DNA of 64,000 nt from positions 930,001-994,000 of the forward strand of contig NZ_JADFFM010000001.1 of NCBI RefSeq assembly GCF_015221995.1. The letters run 5' to 3'. The position numbers and the translations under genes were made by a program. Below the pieces are notes generated by a model that was not told where the DNA came from, searched no databases, and saw only the letters and a list, made by a program, of their open reading frames with translations. Positions 1 to 8,900 of this stretch are shown here, piece by piece (the stretch's first letter is position 1; each line of letters opens with the position of its first letter). Source of the stretch: Mucilaginibacter boryungensis. Lineage in GTDB: Bacteria; Bacteroidota; Bacteroidia; Sphingobacteriales; Sphingobacteriaceae.

Positions 1-2
1 CC

Positions 3-641
3 GGGCGCGTAGCGCAGAAATTCAGGCATTCGCGTATTGTTGCTTTTTCTACGGGGAATATCTATCCTTATTCACCCATCAGCTCGGGCGGTTGTTCTGA
101 AGAGCAACTACCGGCACCAGTTGGGGAGTACGGCCAATCGTGCCTGGGGCGCGAACGCATGTTCGAGCATTTTTCTAAGCAGTATCAAACACCTGTACTT
201 ATTTATCGACTTAATTACGCTATCGATTTTAAATATGGCGTACTGCTGGAAATAGCCAAATCTGTTTTAGAAGAACGGCCTATTGACCTGGCCACGGCCA
301 ATGTAAACGTGATATGGCAGGGCGATGCTAACGAGGTTGCATTGCGCGCCTTCCAGCATTGCAGTTCTCCGCCAAAACTGCTTAACGTTACCGGGCCCGA
401 AACCCTGTCGGTTGAATGGGTAGCTAAGGAATTTGGCCATCTGTTTAACAAAAAGCCAACATTTGTAAACCAGCCCCAGCACACAGCATTACTTAGCAAT
501 GCTGCGGAATGCAGCCGGTTATTCGGGTATCCAAAAACATCGGTAAAGCAAATGATAGCATTACTTGCCCACTGGTTGCTTAATGGCGGCAAAGTAAATA
601 AAAAGCCGACACACTTTCAGGAAAGGGAGGGTAAATACTAA
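3..641 (+). CDS. NAD-dependent epimerase/dehydratase-like protein, 5' end cut by window
   Basis: The frame is open from base 3 and continues left of the window, so only the last 212 residues are present. The visible part has the extended-SDR pattern STGNIYPYSP followed by EYGQSCLGRERM, which sits where these enzymes carry YxxxK. Here the Tyr (codon 129-131) is kept but the Lys position is Cys (codon 141-143). The C-terminal half, with RLNY, a threading region and RLFGYP, resembles NAD-binding epimerases. It overlaps the next gene by one base (TAATG), so the two are probably translated together. A sugar-acid or amino-sugar related oxidoreductase is plausible; the substrate is not readable from sequence. 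Confidence 0.8.
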   Translation, partial: GRVAQKFRHSRIVAFSTGNIYPYSPISSGGCSEEQLPAPVGEYGQSCLGRERMFEHFSKQYQTPVLIYRLNYAIDFKYGVLLEIAKSVLEERPIDLATANVNVIWQGDANEVALRAFQHCSSPPKLLNVTGPETLSVEWVAKEFGHLFNKKPTFVNQPQHTALLSNAAECSRLFGYPKTSVKQMIALLAHWLLNGGKVNKKPTHFQEREGKY

Positions 642-1699
642 TGAAGACTTTAAACCCTAAATTAAAGCAATTATTGATGGATGGGGCGGTAATACCGGCC
701 CATCCGTTAGTGCTGAACAGTCACCGCCAGTTAGATGAGTTCCGTCAGCGCAGGTTGACGCGGTATTACATGGCAAGCGGCGCGGGTGGCGTTGCCGTAG
801 CTGTGCATACCACGCAGTTTGAGATTCGCGACCCGCAATACAATCTTTTTGAAAAAGTGCTAAGCCTTGCGGCCGATGAAATTAACCGGGCAAATTTGGA
901 CAGGCCTTTTATAAAGGTAGCCGGCATTTGCGGCTCAACGCAGCAAGCTGTTAAAGAAGCTGAAATTGCAGTAAAGTATGGTTATGATATTGGGTTATTA
1001 AGCCTTAGCGCGTTTAAAAACCATACAGAAGATGCTATTATTGAACATGTGAGAACTGTAGCTGAGATCATCCCGGTTTTTGGCTTTTATTTACAGCCAG
1101 CCGTTGGCGGCAGGTTATTAAGCTACGAGTTTTGGAAGGCATTTGCTGAGGTGCCAAATGTACAGGCTATTAAAATAGCCGCCTTTAACCGCTATCAGAC
1201 CATAGACGTGGTGCGGGCGGTATGCACTTCGGGCCGCAGCCAGGATATTGCCCTGTATACAGGCAACGATGATAATATTATCCCCGATCTTTTAACTACT
1301 TATACTTTTAAAGTTGGCGATAAAACCGTATCGCGACATTTTAATGGCGGTCTATTAGGCCATTGGGCATTCTGGACGCATAGAGCTGTGGAATTATTAG
1401 CAAAAATTAAAGAACACCGGAAAGCGGGCAGCAATTTACAGGCACTGTTAACCGATGGCATTGCCGTTACCGATGTGAATGCCGCCGCATTTGACCCTCA
1501 GCATCAATTTACAGGCTGTATAAGCGGTATCCATGAGATTTTAAGACGACAGGGCTTATTAGAGGGCATATGGTGTTTAAGCGACCACGAAGCCTTGTCG
1601 CCAGGGCAAATGGAAGAGATAGACCGGGTTTACGAAAACTACCCGCACCTTAACGACGACCAGTTTGTTAAAGCGTTTTTACAGGAGGATAAAGGGTGA
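641..1699 (+). CDS. Dihydrodipicolinate synthase family protein (class I aldolase)
   Basis: This 352-residue protein has a DapA-like TIM barrel pattern. GFYLQPAVGG carries the expected active-site Tyr, and the IKIAAFNRY segment supplies the likely Schiff-base Lys at about residue 178. It is longer than DapA (about 290-300 residues), with extra C-terminal sequence ending in an ENYPHLNDDQFVKAFL helix. True DapA is unlikely; members of this superfamily also split or form keto-acids from sugar acids or sialic acid. Its start codon overlaps the stop of the epimerase-like gene, so the pair probably acts in one pathway. The reaction is not assigned. Confidence 0.8.
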   Translation: MKTLNPKLKQLLMDGAVIPAHPLVLNSHRQLDEFRQRRLTRYYMASGAGGVAVAVHTTQFEIRDPQYNLFEKVLSLAADEINRANLDRPFIKVAGICGSTQQAVKEAEIAVKYGYDIGLLSLSAFKNHTEDAIIEHVRTVAEIIPVFGFYLQPAVGGRLLSYEFWKAFAEVPNVQAIKIAAFNRYQTIDVVRAVCTSGRSQDIALYTGNDDNIIPDLLTTYTFKVGDKTVSRHFNGGLLGHWAFWTHRAVELLAKIKEHRKAGSNLQALLTDGIAVTDVNAAAFDPQHQFTGCISGIHEILRRQGLLEGIWCLSDHEALSPGQMEEIDRVYENYPHLNDDQFVKAFLQEDKG

Positions 1700-1729
1700 C
1701 GGGCCCTATCATAAAACACGGTTAACGGT

Positions 1730-2368
1730 TTAGCGTTGGCCGATGTTTTCGTGATAGATATCCTCGAAAGGTTTGTTCTTTTGTTTCAGAAACAGGCCGG
1801 TAAACCGTTTATCAATAGGGCGCAGCAATTGAATGCACAGGCGCTTGTCCTCATCAGTAAGCTCATTTACCATCATACGCGCTACCTTTAGCACCAGGTC
1901 TTTAGCTTTTAGTAGGGTTGCCTCGCCCTTTGTCGTCAGTTTTAACCGTTTTACCCGTTTATCCTGCTCGTCTGCATATTCGCTCACCAGCCCCCGTTTC
2001 TTCATCCGGATAAGCATATTACTGCCGCTGGATAATTCCATGATATTGTTGAATATCGCTTCAGATTTTATCGGATTTTTTTGATTATAGATCGTCACCA
2101 GGATACCAAACTCCTCCATCTGGTCAAGCCCGGTGCCTTCCAGCGCTTTATTGGAATAAGCGATGTGGAACTTACCGATCCGGCGCAGCAGTATTACCAG
2201 CTGCCCGTTTAGATCGGGCCGTAGCTCACTTTCGGGTACACTTTCATTTTCAGGTTTTATGCCCTTTGCCAGTTCATGGCGGCAAAAGTCTTCAATACTT
2301 GCATCCGGATGCTGCGCCTCGTATGCGCCCCAGCGTTTTACTAACTCTACTGTTTGATTTATTACCAT
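1730..2368 (-). CDS. MarR family winged-helix transcriptional regulator
   Basis: The protein has 212 residues. The winged-helix core lies at about residues 60-175, with ALEGTGLDQMEEFGILVTIY, a recognition-helix region around SEAIFNNIMELSSGSNMLIRMKKRGLV and a wing containing DEQDKRVKRLKLT, all typical of MarR. It is longer than the usual 140-150 residues because of an N-terminal segment of about 55 residues and a C-terminal tail. It is divergent from a five-gene cluster with an electrophile or quinone flavour. One copy of the ACCAAATGGT palindrome overlaps its own start codon, which points to autorepression. The inducer is unknown. Confidence 0.88.
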   Translation of the reverse strand: MVINQTVELVKRWGAYEAQHPDASIEDFCRHELAKGIKPENESVPESELRPDLNGQLVILLRRIGKFHIAYSNKALEGTGLDQMEEFGILVTIYNQKNPIKSEAIFNNIMELSSGSNMLIRMKKRGLVSEYADEQDKRVKRLKLTTKGEATLLKAKDLVLKVARMMVNELTDEDKRLCIQLLRPIDKRFTGLFLKQKNKPFEDIYHENIGQR

Positions 2369-2373
2369 TTGGT
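2364..2373. promoter_or_regulatory. Putative MarR operator, copy 1
   Basis: The plus strand reads ACCATTTGGT, the reverse complement of the two copies at 2417-2426 and 2449-2458. The half-sites ACCA/TGGT are perfect with a two-base centre. The site covers the start codon of the marR-type gene, so binding would block its own expression. Assignment to this regulator is inferred from position and copy number. Confidence 0.6.
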
Positions 2374-2416
2374 AGCAAAATTATAAAAAAATGACAAAAC
2401 TTATTTGTTATATACT

Positions 2417-2426
2417 ACCAAATGGT
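2417..2426. promoter_or_regulatory. Putative MarR operator, copy 2
   Basis: ACCAAATGGT extended by T and A to the 12-mer TACCAAATGGTA, in the middle of the divergent intergenic region. Its centre is 53 bp from copy 1. It probably overlaps one or both promoters. Confidence 0.6.
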
Positions 2427-2448
2427 ATAATATTGCTTATTGTTTATC

Positions 2449-2458
2449 ACCAAATGGT
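2449..2458. promoter_or_regulatory. Putative MarR operator, copy 3
   Basis: ACCAAATGGT 32 bp after copy 2 and just upstream of the ATG at 2465. It would place the divergent membrane-protein gene and its downstream genes under the same repressor. Confidence 0.6.
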
Positions 2459-2464
2459 TTAATT

Positions 2465-2938
2465 ATGTCAATTCCTTATCTTTTTCCTGCATTATTAATG
2501 CTGCATTTAACCGGATTAGTTTTTATGGCTGGCACCACACTGGTTGACTATCTGGCTTATTCATCGCTATGGAGATCTTTTAACCAAAACGAACGGCCGC
2601 AAGCTTTACTCGAAGTTATGAACAAGTTTCGGGGGCTTATTGGCATTGGCGCGGCCACACTTGTCCTGTCGGGCATCGGTATGATGATCTTAACCAAAGG
2701 CGTTTTTGGCGAGCAGCTTTGGTTCCGCATCAAGTTCGGCCTGGTAGTCCTGATTATCCTGAACGGGTTGCTTGTCGGGCGCCGGCAAGGCACCAAACTA
2801 CGCCGGGCATTGGCCATCGGCGGACTGGTATTTACAGACGAAATACAGCATATTAAAAGCCGTCTGGGCCGTTTTCACCTGCTGCAGTTGCTGTTGTTCC
2901 TGCTTATTATTTTTTTAAGTGCTTTTAAATTCAATTAA
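2465..2938 (+). CDS. Small integral membrane protein, DUF2269-like
   Basis: The 157-residue protein has four predicted membrane helices: about residues 5-25, 50-72, 83-102 and 134-155. The segment ALLMLHLTGLVFMAGTTLVDYLAY recalls DUF2269/CopD-like families, but no enzyme motif is seen. The ATG at 2465 is chosen over a TTG at 2405 because the longer reading would run through two operator copies and add a poor N-terminus. It is the first gene of the cluster divergent from marR and ends one base before the next gene's start. Its function is unknown. Confidence 0.7.
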   Translation: MSIPYLFPALLMLHLTGLVFMAGTTLVDYLAYSSLWRSFNQNERPQALLEVMNKFRGLIGIGAATLVLSGIGMMILTKGVFGEQLWFRIKFGLVVLIILNGLLVGRRQGTKLRRALAIGGLVFTDEIQHIKSRLGRFHLLQLLLFLLIIFLSAFKFN

Positions 2939-2939
2939 T

Positions 2940-3593
2940 ATGGCTATGAATATATTTATTGCGGGCGCCAATGGCGGCATAGGCCGTCAGGCTGTTGAAC
3001 AAGCTTTACAGGCCGGTCACATGGTGACCGCGCTGGTACGCGATCCGGCTAAGTTGCCGCTTGTACATCCAAACTTACTTATTGTACAGGGCGATGTGTT
3101 ACAACCTCAAACTTTCGCGCATCATTTGCAGGGGCAGCAGGTAGTCATTTCGGCCCTGGGTGTCAGCGGGGGAAATCTATTCAGTGATAAGCCAACTATA
3201 CTATATTCACAAGGGATTGCCAATCTGCTGCAGTCAATGGAACGGCATGGTGTTAAACGTATCTTTTGTATTTCCGCGTCGGCGCTGGATGTTAGTCCGG
3301 TAATTCCCTGGTATGTGCGTTTGGTAGCTAAATATATTATTCAAAAGCTGCTTAAGCACATGTATGCCGACCTTAAGCAGATGGAGAATACCGTGAAAAA
3401 AAGCGGTACCGGATGGATGATCGTCCGCCCGCCGCAATTAACAGATGGCAAGTTAACCGGGCATTACCGCACGGCTCTTAACCGCTTTTTAAAGGATTGC
3501 CTTAAAATATCACGTGCAGATGTTGCGCATTGGATAATAAATAACCTTAACAACGAAGAAGCTGTCCAGGCGACGGTAGAGATCGCTTACTGA
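2940..3593 (+). CDS. NAD(P)-binding oxidoreductase, NmrA/SDR-a5-like
   Basis: The 217-residue protein opens with a Rossmann motif, IFIAGANGGIGRQAVEQAL, and continues with ALVRDP and IVQGDVLQP. This is the pattern of atypical SDR proteins such as NmrA-like and flavin-reductase-like NAD(P)H binders. It lacks a clear YxxxK pair, which is common in this group. The ATG at 2940 lies one base after the preceding stop, so it belongs to the marR-divergent operon. An oxidative or electrophile stress role is plausible from the neighbours; the substrate is unknown. Confidence 0.8.
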   Translation: MAMNIFIAGANGGIGRQAVEQALQAGHMVTALVRDPAKLPLVHPNLLIVQGDVLQPQTFAHHLQGQQVVISALGVSGGNLFSDKPTILYSQGIANLLQSMERHGVKRIFCISASALDVSPVIPWYVRLVAKYIIQKLLKHMYADLKQMENTVKKSGTGWMIVRPPQLTDGKLTGHYRTALNRFLKDCLKISRADVAHWIINNLNNEEAVQATVEIAY

Positions 3594-3600
3594 TAGAATT

Positions 3601-3822
3601 ATGCTGGTTGAAATATTTAAAACCGATGTTGGGCAGGTACGTGTGGCTGCCCATATTGTTCAGCAATTATCTCAGCATTTTCCGGATTACCGGATCAATT
3701 TCGACCTGGAGGACTGTGACCGCATCCTGCGGATCGAATCAAGGCACACTATTATCGACAGTAAACAAATTACCAGGCTTATGGCGGGGCTGGGTTATGC
3801 CTGCACCCATTTGCTTAAATAA
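3601..3822 (+). CDS. Small conserved-type protein with ferredoxin-fold (HMA-like) pattern
   Basis: The protein has 73 residues. The pattern EIFKTDV, a helix AAHIVQQLSQHF, then INFDLEDCDRILRIES and a second helix DSKQITRLMAGLGYACTHL suggests the beta-alpha-beta-beta-alpha-beta fold of heavy-metal-associated domains. The CxxC metal site is absent, so metal binding is doubtful. An overlapping +1 frame at 3608-3829 is also open, but its composition is less protein-like. The gene sits seven bases after the NmrA-like gene and twelve before the ABM gene, in the same operon. Function unknown. Confidence 0.65.
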   Translation: MLVEIFKTDVGQVRVAAHIVQQLSQHFPDYRINFDLEDCDRILRIESRHTIIDSKQITRLMAGLGYACTHLLK

Positions 3823-3834
3823 CATCTAATACAT

Positions 3835-4152
3835 ATGGAACAAATATTTATCGACCGCTTTATAATGCCACAAAGTGCCAAAGGGGAATTTATGGAAAGA
3901 ATGGCGATCAACCGCAATATGATAAAACATCTCTCGGGTTTTATTAAAGACGAGGCCTATGGCTGCACGGACGAGGCCGGCAATTTTATTTGCATCACCG
4001 TGGCTACCTGGGCCAGCGAAGCGGCGCTGAAAAATGCCAAAGCATTAGTGCAGACCGAATACCAGCGGCCGGGCTTCAACCTGCCCGCCATGCTGGAACG
4101 TCTTCATATCCGGACGGAACGGGGCCAATACAGCCTGTTAAGTGAACAATAA
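3835..4152 (+). CDS. Antibiotic biosynthesis monooxygenase (ABM) domain protein
   Basis: The 105-residue protein fits the dimeric alpha/beta-barrel ABM family: IDRFIMPQSAKGEFMERMAINRNMIKHLSGF at the N-terminus, then FICITVATWASEAALKNAKA. Such proteins are often cofactor-free quinol or polyketide monooxygenases, or heme-related. It is the last gene of the run beginning at 2465 under the MarR operators. With the reductase upstream it could form a quinone-handling pair. That is an inference; neither substrate nor cofactor can be read here. Confidence 0.75.
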   Translation: MEQIFIDRFIMPQSAKGEFMERMAINRNMIKHLSGFIKDEAYGCTDEAGNFICITVATWASEAALKNAKALVQTEYQRPGFNLPAMLERLHIRTERGQYSLLSEQ

Positions 4153-4332
4153 CCGCAACGTACTGTTAAGTCCGCCCATGTAGGCGAGCTGGTCAATGGT
4201 ATTATCCGCGGAATAATTTACCCTCCTGAACATTCTTATCGTTTATTTAAACAAATGATGCCTTGTCCTTTCCTCCCCGGGAATACATTTGGACAATATT
4301 AACTGGAAATACCTTGGTCTTCCATCAAAAAA

Positions 4333-4363
4333 TTAACCCGCGCCCATACCGGGAGCGGGCTAA
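4333..4363. repeat. GC-rich hairpin between the MarR cluster and the xylan locus
   Basis: TTAACCCGCGCCC pairs with GGGAGCGGGCTAA around a five-base loop. Read on the minus strand it is followed by TTAATTTTTTG, so it looks like an intrinsic terminator facing left, though no gene points that way nearby. It may instead be a leader hairpin of the GH43 gene that starts 30 bases downstream. Confidence 0.45.
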
Positions 4364-4392
4364 CCTGGCAATTTATTAACCTAATATAACCG

Positions 4393-5487
4393 ATGAGAAA
4401 ATTTAATCCGCACTATGTCCTGTTGGCTGGCTTGGCCATTGCATTATCCGGCCTGGTTTCCTGCGCGTCGCCTGCGAAAAAAACTGTCGGTGCCGACACC
4501 GCCAAAAAAGTAAAATTTTTAACAGAACCGCTGATCAAAAGCATTTATACTGCTGATCCATCTGCGCATGTTTTTAATAACAAGATATACATTTATCCCT
4601 CGCATGATATTGATGCCGGGATTGCCGAAAATGATAACGGCGACCATTTTGCAATGCGCGATTATCATATCCTATCCATAGATAGCATTGGAGGTAAAGT
4701 TACCGACCACGGGGTTGGATTGGATATTAAAGATATCCCCTGGGCCGGCCGGCAGCTTTGGGCACCCGATGCCGCCTATAAAAATGGCACGTATTACCTG
4801 TATTTTCCGGTAAAGGATAAAAAAGATATCTTCCATATTGGGGTGGCTACGTCAAAAGATCCCGCAGGCCCCTTTAAAGCCGAACCACAGCCTATAGCAG
4901 GTAGTTATAGCATAGACCCGGCTGTATTTACAGATACCGATGGCACCACATATATGTATTTCGGAGGTATTTGGGGCGGGCAGTTACAACGCTGGGTTAA
5001 CGGAAAATATGCCAATGAATCAAAAACTGACGGGAAGGACGAAGACGCACCAGCCATTTCGTGCAAGGTGGTTAAACTAAAGCACAACATGAAAGAGTTT
5101 GACGGGACAGTAAAAGATGTGGTAATACTGGACAGCCTGGGCAAACCATTGTTAACGAAAGACCATAACCGCCGTTTCTTCGAAGGGTCTTGGATGCATA
5201 AGTTCAATAACAAATACTACTTCACTTATTCAACCGGCGATACACATTTGCTGTGCTATGCAATAGGCGATAGTCCTATGGGGCCATTTACCTACAAAGG
5301 TGTATTTATGAAACCTGTGCAGGGGTGGACCACTCATCATTCCATTATTGAGGTAAAAGGCAAATGGCATATTTTTTATCACGATACCGAGTTATCAGGT
5401 AAAACCCATTTACGCAATATTAAGGTTACGGAACTGGTTCATAATGCCGATGGCAGTATTAAACTGATAGATCCATTTGTAAAATAA
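4393..5487 (+). CDS. GH43 lipoprotein, probable beta-xylosidase / alpha-L-arabinofuranosidase
   Basis: The 364-residue protein has a lipoprotein signal: hydrophobic residues 9-22 and lipobox LVSC with Cys24. The five-bladed propeller of GH43 is shown by YTADPSAHVF (catalytic base Asp55), YSIDPAVFTD (pKa-tuning Asp175) and RRFFEGSWMHK (general acid Glu264). No accessory domain follows. The single catalytic domain and motif wording resemble the xylosidase-type subfamilies of GH43; the subfamily needs comparison with characterised members. It precedes susC by about 500 bases and is probably periplasmic or surface anchored. Confidence 0.88.
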   Translation: MRKFNPHYVLLAGLAIALSGLVSCASPAKKTVGADTAKKVKFLTEPLIKSIYTADPSAHVFNNKIYIYPSHDIDAGIAENDNGDHFAMRDYHILSIDSIGGKVTDHGVGLDIKDIPWAGRQLWAPDAAYKNGTYYLYFPVKDKKDIFHIGVATSKDPAGPFKAEPQPIAGSYSIDPAVFTDTDGTTYMYFGGIWGGQLQRWVNGKYANESKTDGKDEDAPAISCKVVKLKHNMKEFDGTVKDVVILDSLGKPLLTKDHNRRFFEGSWMHKFNNKYYFTYSTGDTHLLCYAIGDSPMGPFTYKGVFMKPVQGWTTHHSIIEVKGKWHIFYHDTELSGKTHLRNIKVTELVHNADGSIKLIDPFVK

Positions 5488-5594
5488 CCGGCTGAGTTTT
5501 TATAACCGGATGTTTGTGATGAAAAAAGATGTATCTGCTTAAAATGAACGAAATAATGTGGTTTGTGAAGGAAATTGAACATTCCTGACATCTT

Positions 5595-5627
5595 TTTGAT
5601 GAAAATTCGCATCGCTAATTCATCAAA
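5595..5627. promoter_or_regulatory. 9-bp perfect inverted repeat upstream of susC
   Basis: TTTGATGAA at 5595-5603 and TTCATCAAA at 5619-5627, separated by 15 bases. There is no T-tract after it, so an operator or mRNA hairpin is more likely than a terminator. HTCS regulators of the AraC type commonly bind paired sites upstream of susC; the link is inferred. Confidence 0.45.
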
Positions 5628-5755
5628 CAACAGAACTTTACCTTGCTAAGTAATTAAAAAACCAATTTAATAAAACTGGCTAACAACCAATTATAATTCA
5701 TCCAACATTTATTGCCCTACTAATTGATCAATAAGGCAGCAATTTGTTTAGTTAT

Positions 5756-5767
5756 GCAATCGATTGC
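5756..5767. promoter_or_regulatory. 12-bp perfect palindrome, LacI-operator-like
   Basis: GCAATCGATTGC is a perfect palindrome with a central CG, the shape of many LacI/GalR-family operators. No LacI-type gene lies in this window, so the cognate protein, if any, would be elsewhere. It sits about 220 bases before susC. Confidence 0.4.
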
Positions 5768-5984
5768 TTTTTGAAGTAGCATCATATAAATAGTGTAACT
5801 ACAGGTAAACGCGATCATTAATACGATATAAGATAAACCATAAATAAATACCAATTATAAACTGAGAAACATATGATAAAAATTCAAACCTAAAAGATCA
5901 TTATTTATAATACTGATGTAAAAAGCCCTTCCGAGTAAGACTTGCCGGGGAAATCAAACTATTATTATTTAATTGAACATTAAT

Positions 5985-8900
5985 ATGCAAAAACTTCAAC
6001 TTATTAATTTATGGAAATTTTTCCTGGTCACTGTATCAGTGAATTTAATTTCCCTAACCCTTTTTGCCCAAACCGTTACCCTGCATGGTAAAGTGGTAGA
6101 TGAAAAGGGCGAACCCCTTATAGGCGCCACTGTAAAAATAGCAGGTACAACAACCGCTGCTACAGCTAATATCAGGGGCGAATTTGCGCTTACCGTACCG
6201 GCAAGCACCAGTAAAGTAACCGTTTCTTTTATTGGCTACACCGATTTTGTAAAAACACTAACCAAAGGCGTAACCAACTTGGGAACCATAACGCTTGTTA
6301 GCAGCACCAGCAACCTGAACGAGGTAGTGGTAGTTGGCTACGGTACATTAAAACGCGAAGATGTAACCGGAACAGTAGCTACAGTTGATGCGAAGGTTTT
6401 AAAAGAGATCCCCGCATCAAATGTGTTCGATCAGTTAAAAGGCCGTGTGGCTGGCCTTGATGTTGTTACCGGTACCAATGGGCCTGTTATTACAATAAGG
6501 GGCAACCGCAGCATAGGCGCGGCCCCGGGGGTAGATGGCCCGCTGATTGTTTTGGATGGGCAGCCATTTTATAATTCAATTGAAAATATCGACCCTAACA
6601 ATATTAAAAGTGTCGATGTGTTAAAAGGCGCTTCGGCAACGGCTATATACGGTTCGCGTGCATCGGGCGGTGTAATATTAATAACCACCAACCGTGGCCG
6701 TGTAGGGCAAACCATCACATCGTACGATAGTTACTACGCCGTTAATAAAATAGAAGGCGACTTAAAAATGCTTAATGGTACACAGTTTGCCCAGTTAATA
6801 ACCGATGCTACACAGGGAGCGCTGCTGCAAAACAATCAGACGGTTAATAATTATTTCTTGACTACGATTGAAAAGCAGGCACTTGCCGAAGGTGTTAGCA
6901 GCGATTACCCGGCTTTATTATTGCAAAACGCTTTCACCTGGGATCAAAACCTAAGGGTTACCGGTGGCACCGAGCGCACACAATTTAACGTAGGTGCAGG
7001 CTTCCGTACCAACAACACGGTTGAGCGCAATAATAATTATACCAGGCGCATGGCCTTAAACGTAGCCCTGGATCATAAAATAAATAATTATATAAAGTTT
7101 GGGCTGAGTACACAAACCACATTACGATTGATCAATTCGGGCGGTGCAGGGCAGTTGCAGCAAGCGCGCTATATTAGCCCTTTAACTTATCCTTATGCCC
7201 CGGATGGTTCTATAAACCCAACGCCCCAGTCAGATCAGATCGACGGTACTTTTGTAAACCCATTGTTGCCAGGCAGTAAGCCAGACCAGTATTATAATTA
7301 CACCCGCGGGTTTGTAAGCAATAATATTTTATACGGCGAGATAACCCCGGTTAACCACTTAAAATACCGTTATACAGTGAATTATAATTACTCGCAATCA
7401 TTACAGGGAACTTACAACGGTATAAACGGCGCCGATCTTACCACTATAGCAAAAACCAACGCAAGTACTACAAATAATTACTCTTATCGCCTTAACCAGG
7501 AGCATTTGTTAACATATGATAACGTTTTTGCACGGAAGCACAGCGTAAACTTTGTGGCTGGTTTTACTAATGAACTGGCGCATACTGAAAATTCAAATAT
7601 CAGTGCTACCGGTATCCCCGAGGATGCCAATAAGAATTCTAACCTTGGCCTGGCGCAAACTGTCAGCAATGTGGGCGGATCATTTAGCGAGCAGGGACTG
7701 GTATCGTACGTAGGCCGTTTAAATTACGCGTTCGATCATAAATATGACCTTACAGCTACTATTCGGTCAGATGCTAATTCAGCACTTGCAGAAGGGCACC
7801 AGCGTACCACTTACCCTTCGGTAGGTTTAGGTTGGGTGATCAGCAATGAACGCTTTATGAAAAAGTACGATTTTATTGATAACCTGAAACTGCGCGGTGG
7901 CTATGGCGAAACATCAACCATAACTACTATTTCTCCTTATACTACTTTAGGGCAGTTAAATGCGGTTAAATATCAGTTTGGCAGTGTATCTGCCGGCGAT
8001 GCGCAGGGGGTATTGGTAAGTACGCTGGTTAACCCAACGTTAACCTGGCAACGGTCGGCAGAATATAACCTGGCCTTAGATTTTGCAGTGTTCAGAAGCA
8101 GGCTTACCGGTTCGGTAGAAGTTTATAAAACCCGTACTACAGGGTTAATATTACCGAACATTTTACCGGTAACTACTGGCGCACGTTCTCAAATTACTAA
8201 CCTGGGAACCTCTGAAGACCGGGGTTTGGAAATTAGTTTAAGCAGCATTAACCTGCAAAATGCGAGAGGTATTAACTGGTCAACCGATTTTAATATCGCA
8301 TTTAGCCGGGAAAAAGTAGTTTATCTGCCAAATGGCGGGCTCAGTAATATAAACTCAGGCGAATTTGTAGGCCAGCCACTTAACGTGATATACGATGTAA
8401 AAAAATTAGGTATCTGGCAAACATCTGAAGCCACGCAAGCGGCTGTATACGGCCAAAAACCAGGTTCTATAAAAGTAGAGGATTTTAACAATGACGGAAA
8501 GATCAACTCGGATGACGATCAGATCATCGGTCATTTTAACCCAAATTACAGCTTTGGCTTATCAAACCGCGTAAGCTATAAGAATTTCGACCTAAGCCTT
8601 GTGATACAGGGACGTATGGGCTTTACCACTGTAGTTCCTTATGTGTCATCATCTAATTCATCTACCAATGGCTGGCAGTACCTTAATCAGGGCCGCCATA
8701 ACCAGCCGGTGTTAGATTACTGGACACCTACTAATCCCACCAATGCTTTTCCTGAGCCAAACTCATATGCACCAGTGCCCTATTATTCCACTTTGCAGTA
8801 TTATGATGGCTCGTTTATCAGGGCTAAAAGCATTAACCTTGGGTACAATTTGCCCGGAAACCTGTTGAAAAAGATAGGGATGAGTTCGCTGAGGATATAT

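Larger units (their letters stand above)
5488..5984 (+). promoter_or_regulatory. 497-bp intergenic region upstream of susC
   Basis: No coding sequence is convincing here; the region is AT-rich and full of short stop-closed frames. It contains a 9-bp inverted repeat at 5595-5627 and the perfect 12-bp palindrome GCAATCGATTGC at 5756-5767. These are good candidates for binding sites controlling susC/D. The leader after about 5800 is long and A-rich, as is common before susC genes. No exact promoter could be fixed. Confidence 0.6.

Noticed and set aside
37..255. Short frame at the left edge
   Set aside because: It overlaps the epimerase-like frame, which is open from base 3 and has SDR motifs; this one has none.
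3608..3829. Alternative +1 frame over the small HMA-like gene
   Set aside because: It has the same length, but many Trp, Arg and Cys residues and no fold pattern. The 3601 frame has regular strand-helix spacing.
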